A stretch of 64,000 nucleotides of DNA from CAYRTD01 sp964528675 (GTDB taxonomy: Bacteria > Bacteroidota > Bacteroidia > Bacteroidales > GCA-2748055). Where the stretch lies: the NCBI GenBank assembly GCA_964528675.1, contig CAZGTU010000015.1, forward strand, positions 1 through 64,000. Reading direction: 5' to 3'. The notes under the pieces are model-generated. The model was given only the letters and a program-made list of their open reading frames with translations. It was not told the origin of the DNA and searched no databases. The position numbers and the translations under genes were made by a program. Below are positions 25,463 to 35,161 of the stretch, in pieces; within the stretch, counting starts at the first letter, position 1, and every line of letters starts with the position of its first letter.

Positions 25463-26680
25463 ATGGAAGATTTTTATGGTAATTTAATCAGCAAACAGGC
25501 AGAAGCAAACAACAAAAAAATTGTTCTGCTTGTTTTAGACGGTCTTGGGGATTGTGATAACAACCGTAAAGGAACTGCACTTGAAATAGCCAATACCCCC
25601 AACATGGATAAACTGACAAAAAAAAGTGGATTGGGGCTAAGCATTCCCGTTGCCCGAGGCATCACACCCGGGAGCGGACCGGGCCACCTGGGTTTATTCG
25701 GCTATGACCCACTCATATATCAGATCGGACGTGGTGTTTTAAGTGCCCTGGGAATAGAATTTCCCTTAAAGGCAAGAGACATAGCAGCAAGACTGAATTT
25801 TTGCACCCTGGATAAAGATGGAAATGTAACTGACAGGAGAGCTGGAAGAATATCAACAGATGAAAACAAAAGGGTGCTTCAAAAGATCAAAGATAATATC
25901 CAAACTGAAGAGGGAGTTGAACTGTTCCTCGAAACCGTGTCTGAGCACAGAGCCCTGCTGGTATTAAGAGGGAATAATCTGGATGATAACCTGGGAGATA
26001 CAGATCCCCAGGAAACCGGTGTTCCACCCCTTGAGCCCCACCGCCCTCCTTATGAGGATTCCAAAACTGCTTCTGTTGTGAGTCACATACTCGATCAGAT
26101 AAAAAATATCCTGAAAGACGAAGAAAAAGCAAACATGGTTTTGTCAAGGGGCTTTGCCCAGCTACCCGACTGGCCTTCATTTGAGGAAAGATATAAACTT
26201 AAGCCCGCAGCCATTGCTGGTTATCCCATGTACCGGGGGGTATCCCGTTTATTGAGTATTCCCGTATATTCCCAGCCCACCTCTGCCGAAGATATTTGCA
26301 AGGAAACGGTGAAAGCCCTGGATGAAGATTTCACCTTTATTTTCTCACATTTCAAGTATACAGATAAAACAGGCGAAGACGGAGACATTGATGCAAAGGT
26401 CAAAGTAATTGAGGATATGGACAAAGCATTGCCCATTCTTCTTGAAAAAGAACCTGATGCTCTTATTATCACGGGTGACCATTCTACTCCGGCAGCCATC
26501 GCATCCCATAGCTGGCACCCGGTCCCCACCTTAATTCAGGCCCCTTTCTTAAGAGGTCCGTTTATGGATGAATTCAATGAGAAAACCTGTTTAAAGGGAG
26601 AATTCGGCATGTTCTATGCCCGGGAAATGCTTCCCCTGGCCATGGCACATACACTGAAGTTGCAGAAGTTTGGGGCGTAG
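25463..26680 (+). CDS. apgM: Cofactor-independent phosphoglycerate mutase, archaeal type
   Basis: 405 residues of the alkaline-phosphatase superfamily ApgM branch: metal-binding VLLVLDGLGD at about 22-30, catalytic Ser71 in ITPGSGPGHLGLFGYDP, IGRGVLSALG, ARLNFCTLD, and late metal ligands in HFKYTDKTGEDGD and ITGDHSTPA. It interconverts 3- and 2-phosphoglycerate in glycolysis and gluconeogenesis. The neighbour on the same transcript is the proton pump, linking glycolytic output and ATP use, an inference from order only. Confidence 0.93.
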   Translation: MEDFYGNLISKQAEANNKKIVLLVLDGLGDCDNNRKGTALEIANTPNMDKLTKKSGLGLSIPVARGITPGSGPGHLGLFGYDPLIYQIGRGVLSALGIEFPLKARDIAARLNFCTLDKDGNVTDRRAGRISTDENKRVLQKIKDNIQTEEGVELFLETVSEHRALLVLRGNNLDDNLGDTDPQETGVPPLEPHRPPYEDSKTASVVSHILDQIKNILKDEEKANMVLSRGFAQLPDWPSFEERYKLKPAAIAGYPMYRGVSRLLSIPVYSQPTSAEDICKETVKALDEDFTFIFSHFKYTDKTGEDGDIDAKVKVIEDMDKALPILLEKEPDALIITGDHSTPAAIASHSWHPVPTLIQAPFLRGPFMDEFNEKTCLKGEFGMFYAREMLPLAMAHTLKLQKFGA

Positions 26681-26695
26681 TTGCTTTAAGCAGAA

Positions 26696-27772
26696 TTATT
26701 TCCTTTTCTCATAATGCACAATTCCCTGTCCAACTCTCCACCATTCATTAAAACAGGGTAAAGATTGTTTTCTTTTGGGAAGCGAGATGTTATAAATTAA
26801 AGTAATTTCGTGAGCACCGCCAGTGGCAAACTCCAGTTTGGAAACAGTGGAATCGAAGGTGTAATCTACTATTAGATTGTGATTTAGATAAATAGGAATT
26901 ATAATCCCGACTTGCATAATCACAGAATTGAATTTGTAACCTGATGAAGTGAAGTTCTGGTTCCGGAACCAGATTCCGGTGCGAAAAGGATAAATATCAA
27001 ATCCTGTACCCAGGGTAAAAGTCTGGAAAGGATCCTGATACTCGTATACAAAGCCAGGATTTAAAAAAGCAAATTTACGTTTCCACACATCATCAGTATT
27101 AAAAGTGACCTGGGAGAGAACGTTGGCATGGATTAGATACTTTATAGGAAGGCGAACCTGATTATTTACGAATGAGATATTGGGTCTGAAAATATGACTG
27201 GCTGAAATTCCAACAGTAGGGGTCATACGGGGCTTAACAAAATTTTGGCGGTACACGATACCCGCATTCCAATCAGGATAAACTACCGGTTCAATTTCCT
27301 CATTCACAAATGAGGTTGGTTGCACTACTCCGTGAATAGGATCGAGTTGATCGGTAAATACAAAGTCGGCATCCTTAAAATCTTTTACATTAATAGAGAA
27401 GGCTGTCAATCCGAATTGCAGCATTCGGTTCCTCGATTGAACTCGATAGGAATATATCAGCTCTGCACGCTGCGTTCTTAAATGATGTTCTCCTTCATTA
27501 TCACTCATCATAAGAAATCCAATACCCATATTTTTTTTTGACCATTGGTAATCAGCAGAGATATAATAAGTCGAAAGATCACCCGGTATATTGGACCAAA
27601 GGTTACGATAAGAAGAGGAGAAACGCAGGTCCTGTGATATTCCTGCTGTCGCAGGATTATAATAAAGGGAATTATTATAAAACTGGGAAAACTGAGGATC
27701 CTGAGCTTGCAGACCAGCAAATATGCAAACCAACACTCCCGATAGAGCAAATTCTTTTAAAATTTCCTTCAT
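26696..27772 (-). CDS. PorP/SprF family type IX secretion membrane protein
   Basis: 358 residues with a signal peptide ending LQAQDPQFSQFYNNSLYYNPATAG. That start is the hallmark of the PorP/SprF family of outer-membrane barrels. SprF is needed in Flavobacterium for secreting or anchoring the giant adhesin SprB encoded beside it. Here the giant PKD protein gene ends 9 bases upstream on the same strand, the same arrangement. Confidence 0.93.
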   Translation of the reverse strand: MKEILKEFALSGVLVCIFAGLQAQDPQFSQFYNNSLYYNPATAGISQDLRFSSSYRNLWSNIPGDLSTYYISADYQWSKKNMGIGFLMMSDNEGEHHLRTQRAELIYSYRVQSRNRMLQFGLTAFSINVKDFKDADFVFTDQLDPIHGVVQPTSFVNEEIEPVVYPDWNAGIVYRQNFVKPRMTPTVGISASHIFRPNISFVNNQVRLPIKYLIHANVLSQVTFNTDDVWKRKFAFLNPGFVYEYQDPFQTFTLGTGFDIYPFRTGIWFRNQNFTSSGYKFNSVIMQVGIIIPIYLNHNLIVDYTFDSTVSKLEFATGGAHEITLIYNISLPKRKQSLPCFNEWWRVGQGIVHYEKRK

Positions 27773-27781
27773 AATCTCCCC

Positions 27782-30700
27782 TTATTTAATTAGTGTTACT
27801 GTTCCATATCTTTGGCCTTCATAGGATTTACCATCTTTGAATAGGGCTTCTTTTATATGCCATACATACACATCAGGTGGTAATGGATGGCCTTTATAAG
27901 TCCCGTCCCAGGATTCAACTGGAACGCCTCTATCCAGTTTGGTGGTTTCCCATAAAAGATTTCCCCAGGTATCGTATATTACCAGATGAAATTTTACCAG
28001 CCCAATTCCCACTGCCTTAAACTCCCTGACCTCATCAGAAACATTCCCGGGAGAAAAAGCCGTAGGAACAAATAATCCTTTGAAAAGCTCGAAATTGATC
28101 GAATCAATCTTTGTATTCTTACAATTATATTGGTTTACTGCAGTAAGGCTCACGTTATAGGTCCCATAGTTATTATACTTATGCCAGGGATTCTCTTCTT
28201 CCGAAAATTGATCGTCACCAAAATCCCAGAGGTAAGAAATAGCTCCTGATGAGAAATTATGAAACTGAACTGTATCTATTTCATTGATCCTGGTATATTC
28301 AAAATCAGACAAAGGGGATGGATGTGTTATAATTAGATCCTCCACCCATAGGCTATCGTGGCATCCTCCCTCTCCGATCACCTTCAAACCGACCGAATAA
28401 ACTCCTTCACCTTCAAAACTGAATACCGGTTCTTCTTCTCTCGAGATACCCTGTCCGTCAAACTGCCAGTAATACTCCTGTCCATGCTCGGAAAGATTCT
28501 TAAAGGAGACGCTGAAGGGGTCACAACCTATAGCGGTATCCACGGTAAATTCGGCAACAGGATTGAGAAATACGTGATAAACCATTTCTGCTGTATCGGA
28601 ACAGTAGTACATATTGCTTGCCACCAATTGAATGGGATAATCTCCATAATCACTATAATCAATAATTGGATCTGTTTGCTTTGAAACATGATCATTTCCA
28701 AAATTCCATACATAATCATCAGCACCTTTGGAAAGGTTGGTAAATTCCACATTCACAGGAGGGAAACAGGTCAGCACGGATGAAGATTCAAAATCAGCCA
28801 AAGGCTTAGGATTCACACGTAGTTTATGACTTACGGTTTCACTGCAACCCTTCTCATTGGAAGCTTTAAGGCTTATTATGTATGTCCCGGGTTCTTTGAA
28901 CAACTGCTGTCCGTCTACTTCTATCGACCGGTTTCCATTGCCAAAATCCCAGGAATAATAATCCGCTCCCATGGTCTTATTAGCAAAGGTAATCTGAAGC
29001 GGTTGACAGGCATCATTTTCAGGAATACTGAATTCGGGCTTCGGAGCCTCATGGACAATAATATCCCTCGAAACTTTACTGCGACATCCATTGAAAATAT
29101 CTTTAACCGTCATGACTATTGTATATTCTCCTGGCATGTCGTAAGTGTGACCATCTTCAAAATGAGATCCCATAGTTTGATCCCCAAAATCCCAGTTCAC
29201 ACTGGCTATTTCCTCGAGGTTCATATTTAGCGGAGAAACGAATACCGAGTCATGCTCACAATATTCGGTTTTATCAGTTTCAAAAGCAGCCTTTGGTGCT
29301 CCGAGTACATTAACTTCAGTAGTAAATGAACCATAGCTGCAGGTATCGTTAACATACAAGGTTACCGGGTAGATTCCGGGTTCTTCAAAAACATGGATAG
29401 GATGTCGCTCATCTGAAACATTTCCATCCCCAAAATTCCACGACCAGTTAAGGAATGGTTCATCACCCAAAACTCCCCTGGAATAATTCCGGAACTCCAC
29501 CTTAAATGGAGCACATCCGATAAGGGTATCAGTTTCGAAAAAGGCATCCACTGTATTGGGAAAAATCCTTACTGTCTTTTCCATGGAATCTATACCACAT
29601 GCGTTTTCAGCAACAAGAGAAACAGTAAACGATGTATCATAATCACCTGTTTCGAAGATATGTGATCCCGGTTCTTCCTCCATTGATCCAGGGCTGCCGT
29701 CTCCCCAATTCCATCTATGAATTTCAGGCTGCCCAGTTGTAACATTGGAAAAAAGAATCTCCTTTGGCGAACATCCCCAGGCTACATTCATACCAAAGTC
29801 TGCAATGGGTTTAGGTTTAACAATAACATATCGGCTTTCGGTAACGGTGTTACAACGATTACTTACTTCCAGTTTAACTGGATAGGTGGTGTCGGATATC
29901 CAGGCCTGTTCGTAAAGAATAGTGCCAGGATCAGTGTCAAAGCTTTCTTTTCCGTTCCCAAAGTCCCAATGAAATTCCGCATCCTCTCCTGTTGAATTAT
30001 TGGTAAATGTAACGTATAATGGTGAGCAACCTTCTGTTTTATCCTGTGTAAAAGCAGGTTCAGGCTCATGATAGAGGCGAATCAAGATTGTATCGTGTTC
30101 CACATGGGTACAAGGCAATATACTGTTCACCTCCAGGAAAAAATATATACTGTCTTTCCTGCTATCGTTGGATGAGAAACTATACCAGGGGTTTAAAGCT
30201 TCTACACTGCTGAAATTTCCATCACCTGAAGTACTCCAATTGACAGTGTTTGCATAATTATAGGAAACTCCCCTGATCATGTAGTCAATATTCTCACATG
30301 CTGTATCAAGAGGCTGAAGCGTAACTTCTGCATTGTGAATGATGTCTATCACCATATTATCACTGGCAATATAATCTTCAATGGGTTTATTACCCTTTAC
30401 GTGTAATGTCAGCATAACCTGGCGGTTTTCTATATCCTGCTCACTTGGAATATAAGCCGGGGACAGACTGGTTTCATTAATCAGTGATCCTGTACCATTG
30501 GAGGTCCAGAAAATTTCCGAGTATTCATCTGCTGATGCAGAAGAAACATCAACCTCCGATCCTTCACAGATAGTTATATCTTCACCTGCGTCGGCCGAAG
30601 GCCTTGGCACAATCATCAAAAAAATGGTATCTTCTGCCTCACGGAAACAGGGATTAATTGAGCTTCCTCTTAGAACCAAATGAACACCCCGGTTCGCAAT

Positions 30701-33700
30701 ATCTTGTTCACCGGGCTGGTATGTACTGATAACACTTGAGGAAACGATGAAATCTCCATCACCGAGACTTAACCAGCTAATATTTCCAACATCAGACGCC
30801 CTGGCATTCACAGATGTAAAAACCTCACCCTCACCTATCACTGTATCAGCACCTGTAAATACATAAGGATTTTTCTGAATGTTTAAGGTCATTGAGTCCA
30901 TCTCATGATAATTGCATGGTAGATTTCCGTTTGCTAATAAGAATAGTTTCACATTTCCATTTTCAATATCATTTTCACCAGGGATGTAAACAGGATTCAA
31001 AGAGGCATCATTATCAAAATTACCATCTCCCGAAGTCTTCCATTGAAGCGAGCTATAGTTGGCAGCATGTGTACCTTCCAGGTTTTTCACATCATCTTCG
31101 CATATAATATCGTCAAATCCGGCATCCGATTCGGGGAAAGGTGTCAGGGTAAGCCGTAGATCATCGCTGACAGCCGGGCAAGTGGGGTTTGTAGAAGTTA
31201 GGGTAAGTAAAACATTCTTTCCTTCTATGTCGGAATCAGACGGGAAATAGCCTGGAGTGAGAGTTTTTTCATCCTGCCAATAGCCAAATCCATCCGATGA
31301 CCAGGTATAATCCGCTGAATTAAAAACTTCAGCATTGTCAGGAACGAAAGAGGAAGCACAAATGGTTGTGTCGTTACCGGCGAAAACGACAGGAAGATCA
31401 ATAAAGGTGAGAGTAACAGTATCACGGTCAGAAGTTGTACAAGGTCCAAGGGGATCAACCCTTAAAACCAGTTCCACTTCTCCGATAGCTTTATCTTCAT
31501 CGGAGGGATAATAAGTTGAGATTAGGTTTGATTCATCCTCGAAAGTTCCTGTTCCCAGGGAATACCAATTATAAAATACACCATTATTATACTCGCCATT
31601 CGTAATATAATTATTTACTTTGCAAACATCCTGATCATCACCGGCAAAAGATTCCGGTAATTTTTGTATATCAATGGTAATTTCATCCGATACATCCGGA
31701 CAAATCGAATTCCCCTCTGCTGTCAGTATCAGAGTGACCTCACCACTGGCAATATCTCCATTTCCCGGATTATACACAGGATTCAGTGTAGTAATATCAT
31801 CGAGGCTTCCATCACCATTCAGGCTCCAGGTAAAGTCAAAGTACTCTTCCGCATGTGCATCTGAAATTTGAAAGCTGCCTGATTCACAAACAATTCCATC
31901 AGTACCGGCGAAAACAACCGGATTGGGAATAACAGAAAGCTTTATTGTATCATATACCGTAGGACAACCATAACCCCCTTCAGCCTCTATTGCCAACTCG
32001 ACAAAACCACCGGAAAAGTCGGGATTAAGGGTAAATACCGGATCGAGGATTGAGGAATTATTGAAAGTTCCTTCGCCATCAACCAGGGTCCAGTTCAATG
32101 CGTTATAATGGCTTCCGGTTGCCTGTAATTGCCGGTCACCGTTCTGACAGATATCCATGTCTTGACCTGCATCTATATCAGGTGTAGGAGCATAGGTGAT
32201 GGTAAAGTTTTCGGTAACACGTGAATTGCAGGGAGCAATTGACCATACATTAAGAGATAATTCCACTTTTCCGTTTAATATATCATTAGAACCGGCAATA
32301 TAGATGGGTAATAAGCTCCTCGGATCCGAAAAACTACCATCCCCACTGGTCGACCATTCCAGGCTGTCATAATTCTCAGCAATGGCATTTTTCACCTGGT
32401 ATTGATTGGATTCACAGATAATAACATCCTCATCGACCTCAACGATGGGTTCCCTTTGTATTTCTATAGAAAGGTGAGTAGTATCTATTCCGCAGGGTGC
32501 TTGTCCTTCAGCCACAAATAATAACCTGGTACCAGAGTTCATAATATCTTCTTTACCTGGGATATACACTGGATCCAGTAGAGAAGGATCATCGAAACGA
32601 CCATCACCCAGACTATGCCATTTAAAAGAAGACACATGGGAAATACCGGTTTCCGTGATATGGATTTTCTCCGATTCACACACTGAAATGGCAGTATCGA
32701 GTGTGATGCCTGGTTCCTCCCTGACGAAAAAAACGTTGCTAAGCAGAGTGCTGCCACATTCGTTTGTAAGCTGAAGCTGAACATTTTTTCTCCCTACTGA
32801 AAAATAAGTATGTTCACCCGGATCTTCTGTATATGCAGTTTCAGGCTCACCTCCCCTGAATATCCACCTGAATTCTGTAATGGGTTGACCATTGGTCTTA
32901 TAGCTGGCTACGGGATGTATTACCGGATTTGTTATACATACATCATAAAGCTTTTCAATTCTACCGGCAGGTTTATCGAATACCTCAAAATTGAAAACTA
33001 CAGAATCCATTTGATCGCAAGCATTATAAGCATATAAAACCACCCTGTAATCTCCTTTTTCATTGAAGCTTATTTCAGGTTCCTGACTGCTATTCTTCGT
33101 GTCGTTAATATAATTCCAGCCCTTTGCAGGAGAAACTTCCCAGGAATACTTAACAGCATCGCCCGTAGAATTATTCTCAAATATCGGGGTGAAAGGAGCA
33201 CAACCTTCTGTTGCATTTACTGTTGCATCAGCAATAGGAGGATCCATTACAACAATTTTGTATGTGTCTGTACTAACTCCACAAGGATTAATTGCGTCCA
33301 GAGAAACATTATAAACACCAGGAATGTCCCATGATTTGTCATAAATATTCAATCGATCTGAAAATGTTCCATCGTCAAAGTTCCACTTATATAAGGTATG
33401 TGAACTACAATCGGAACCATAATAACCATAGGTAGACTTATTATATAAATTAATTTCCTCAGTGGAACAAATGCTGTCAATCAATACGCCTCCATTACCG
33501 ATCTCAGCTTCCGGTGTAAGCCATACCCTGACCCCGTCAACCTGTGCTTTAACCTCCCCACAGCCGTTATTAACTGTAACAACTGTTATAAAATCACCAT
33601 TAGGGCTTCCATATATACAGGATGTTCTTTGGTAAAGGTGTTTTATTGTATCATTATTAAATGGATCATCATGGTCCCAGACAATTGTATCAGTCCCATC

Positions 33701-34750
33701 TCCAAAATCCCAGGTGTAAGTAGTTCCAATGGAATTATTTTCATATCCAACAAGTCCAAAGTTGAATTCAATGGGTGCGCACCCTTCTGTTCCTCCATAA
33801 GATTCAAGACCTGCAGCCGGGCTGCTTTGATTATAAACAAATTTAGACCAGCTAAGCTCACAGTCATTAGAACTTTCAGCGGTTATAATCAACTCAAATG
33901 CCCCGGCTTCAGTATAGGTATGGCGCAGGGGAAAAGTAGCATTGGCAACTTCCGTTCCATCACCCCAGTCTACAAAGTAACCAGTAATGCATGATGTATT
34001 TAAAGAATTGTTTTCCAAAACTACATCGAATGTAGGATCCTCCCCAATCTGGTGGCAATGTTTAAATGGAGAAAAGGGATTTTCAGAATCATCAAAAACC
34101 AGGTGGGGTTTCTTTTTCACATGGATCATTTTCGTTATACTTGCAAAACAGCCATCTCTGTCATGTATATCAAGGGTTACCTGGAAATCAGTTGACCCGG
34201 TGCAACCCGAGGAAATAAAACTATGAACGGGATTTCTTTCAGATGAAAAATTGCCATCACCAAAGTTCCAGTTATAAATATATTCCGGAGTTCCTCCTGA
34301 AGGGTTAGCATTAAACTGAACAGGTGTTTCTGCACAAAGACTGTCTTTAAAAAAGCTAAAATCGACAGCAAGGTCACTTTCAGTGATTTCATAGATCGCA
34401 CTAGCACTTTTTGAAGGCCTGCCGCTATCTGTAACCTTCAGTCTTACTTCCCCACTTGTAAAAGGAGTTATTGTTATAATCCTTGATCTGAGAGTGTCTT
34501 CATTCCAGGAAAATGTCCATTCATAAGTAAAAGGAGATGTTCCCCCGCTTGTAACCGCCTCCATAAGAAAATCTTCGGAAAATGCCTGACAAAAAGAATG
34601 TTTGTCCGGAATAGCTTCAATTTGAGTTTTAAATGAGGTCTGGGCAAATGAAACCTTGGAAAATAGAAATAACAGACTCAAGACCAGGGAAATATTCAGG
34701 ATACTTTTAGAGTTAAGAATATTTAATTGTATTTGTAGGTAGTTTTTCAA
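27782..34750 (-). CDS. Giant PKD-repeat surface protein with gliding-motility C-terminal domain
   Basis: 2322 residues; the start is TTG, beginning a signal peptide to FAQ. Architecture: six to seven PKD-like domains (about 45-690, words such as YNWNFGDGNFSS and YTWDFGDG). Then ten related repeats of 75-80 residues (about 690-1560) of the form W-S-x-GDG-F-x-D, LNPVY-PG-x-DI, V-L-L-x-x-G-x-x-PC. Then eight PKD domains (about 1563-2220). The end is a CHU_C/type B sorting domain (FVPTAFSPGN ... YDTWGNLLWET ... YGTVTLIK). It should be exported by the type IX system and displayed as an adhesin, with the PorP/SprF protein as partner. Spacing to the neighbour is 9 bases. Confidence 0.93.
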   Translation of the reverse strand: MKNYLQIQLNILNSKSILNISLVLSLLFLFSKVSFAQTSFKTQIEAIPDKHSFCQAFSEDFLMEAVTSGGTSPFTYEWTFSWNEDTLRSRIITITPFTSGEVRLKVTDSGRPSKSASAIYEITESDLAVDFSFFKDSLCAETPVQFNANPSGGTPEYIYNWNFGDGNFSSERNPVHSFISSGCTGSTDFQVTLDIHDRDGCFASITKMIHVKKKPHLVFDDSENPFSPFKHCHQIGEDPTFDVVLENNSLNTSCITGYFVDWGDGTEVANATFPLRHTYTEAGAFELIITAESSNDCELSWSKFVYNQSSPAAGLESYGGTEGCAPIEFNFGLVGYENNSIGTTYTWDFGDGTDTIVWDHDDPFNNDTIKHLYQRTSCIYGSPNGDFITVVTVNNGCGEVKAQVDGVRVWLTPEAEIGNGGVLIDSICSTEEINLYNKSTYGYYGSDCSSHTLYKWNFDDGTFSDRLNIYDKSWDIPGVYNVSLDAINPCGVSTDTYKIVVMDPPIADATVNATEGCAPFTPIFENNSTGDAVKYSWEVSPAKGWNYINDTKNSSQEPEISFNEKGDYRVVLYAYNACDQMDSVVFNFEVFDKPAGRIEKLYDVCITNPVIHPVASYKTNGQPITEFRWIFRGGEPETAYTEDPGEHTYFSVGRKNVQLQLTNECGSTLLSNVFFVREEPGITLDTAISVCESEKIHITETGISHVSSFKWHSLGDGRFDDPSLLDPVYIPGKEDIMNSGTRLLFVAEGQAPCGIDTTHLSIEIQREPIVEVDEDVIICESNQYQVKNAIAENYDSLEWSTSGDGSFSDPRSLLPIYIAGSNDILNGKVELSLNVWSIAPCNSRVTENFTITYAPTPDIDAGQDMDICQNGDRQLQATGSHYNALNWTLVDGEGTFNNSSILDPVFTLNPDFSGGFVELAIEAEGGYGCPTVYDTIKLSVIPNPVVFAGTDGIVCESGSFQISDAHAEEYFDFTWSLNGDGSLDDITTLNPVYNPGNGDIASGEVTLILTAEGNSICPDVSDEITIDIQKLPESFAGDDQDVCKVNNYITNGEYNNGVFYNWYSLGTGTFEDESNLISTYYPSDEDKAIGEVELVLRVDPLGPCTTSDRDTVTLTFIDLPVVFAGNDTTICASSFVPDNAEVFNSADYTWSSDGFGYWQDEKTLTPGYFPSDSDIEGKNVLLTLTSTNPTCPAVSDDLRLTLTPFPESDAGFDDIICEDDVKNLEGTHAANYSSLQWKTSGDGNFDNDASLNPVYIPGENDIENGNVKLFLLANGNLPCNYHEMDSMTLNIQKNPYVFTGADTVIGEGEVFTSVNARASDVGNISWLSLGDGDFIVSSSVISTYQPGEQDIANRGVHLVLRGSSINPCFREAEDTIFLMIVPRPSADAGEDITICEGSEVDVSSASADEYSEIFWTSNGTGSLINETSLSPAYIPSEQDIENRQVMLTLHVKGNKPIEDYIASDNMVIDIIHNAEVTLQPLDTACENIDYMIRGVSYNYANTVNWSTSGDGNFSSVEALNPWYSFSSNDSRKDSIYFFLEVNSILPCTHVEHDTILIRLYHEPEPAFTQDKTEGCSPLYVTFTNNSTGEDAEFHWDFGNGKESFDTDPGTILYEQAWISDTTYPVKLEVSNRCNTVTESRYVIVKPKPIADFGMNVAWGCSPKEILFSNVTTGQPEIHRWNWGDGSPGSMEEEPGSHIFETGDYDTSFTVSLVAENACGIDSMEKTVRIFPNTVDAFFETDTLIGCAPFKVEFRNYSRGVLGDEPFLNWSWNFGDGNVSDERHPIHVFEEPGIYPVTLYVNDTCSYGSFTTEVNVLGAPKAAFETDKTEYCEHDSVFVSPLNMNLEEIASVNWDFGDQTMGSHFEDGHTYDMPGEYTIVMTVKDIFNGCRSKVSRDIIVHEAPKPEFSIPENDACQPLQITFANKTMGADYYSWDFGNGNRSIEVDGQQLFKEPGTYIISLKASNEKGCSETVSHKLRVNPKPLADFESSSVLTCFPPVNVEFTNLSKGADDYVWNFGNDHVSKQTDPIIDYSDYGDYPIQLVASNMYYCSDTAEMVYHVFLNPVAEFTVDTAIGCDPFSVSFKNLSEHGQEYYWQFDGQGISREEEPVFSFEGEGVYSVGLKVIGEGGCHDSLWVEDLIITHPSPLSDFEYTRINEIDTVQFHNFSSGAISYLWDFGDDQFSEEENPWHKYNNYGTYNVSLTAVNQYNCKNTKIDSINFELFKGLFVPTAFSPGNVSDEVREFKAVGIGLVKFHLVIYDTWGNLLWETTKLDRGVPVESWDGTYKGHPLPPDVYVWHIKEALFKDGKSYEGQRYGTVTLIK

Positions 34751-34859
34751 GCCTGGCAGTTACATTTTGAATTTGTATGTTTTTTAATCAGAGGAGTTAT
34801 ATACCGTGTAATTGAAAATCAAAATATAATTCCATTGCTTTAAATTAATATTACCCAAA

Positions 34860-35021
34860 TTGAGCGATTACGCTCAATCGACGAAGAAAAAAGCCTGTCC
34901 CGAATCTATATTCGGGGTAAGCATTTCACATCCCCTATTCAGTGAAATGCTATCCCACAAAGCGGGATCGGGGTTATCCGCCTCAGATAAAGCGCTACTT
35001 CACTTCGTTCGTATCGCTCAA
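34860..35021. mobile_element. Miniature inverted-repeat element candidate (162 bp)
   Basis: Bounded by TTGAGCGAT at 34860-34868 and its reverse complement ATCGCTCAA at 35013-35021. Inside are four hairpins: TGAGCG-ATTA-CGCTCA, CCCGAAT-CTAT-ATTCGGG, AGCATTTCAC/GTGAAATGCT (10 bp) and ATCCC/GGGAT. No coding frame. The remaining DNA of the 34751-35161 gap is AT-rich and featureless. Confidence 0.6.
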
Positions 35022-35161
35022 CTTAGATATTAAATGTATTAAGTTTTCCTTAAGCAGTGAAAGTAATTAGGTGATAATTAATGAAGTGAATGGTTTAATG
35101 TAAGAAGTAATGGAATTATTGAATGAAAGAGTTTGATACGGATTGTGATAGCTTAAAAAAG

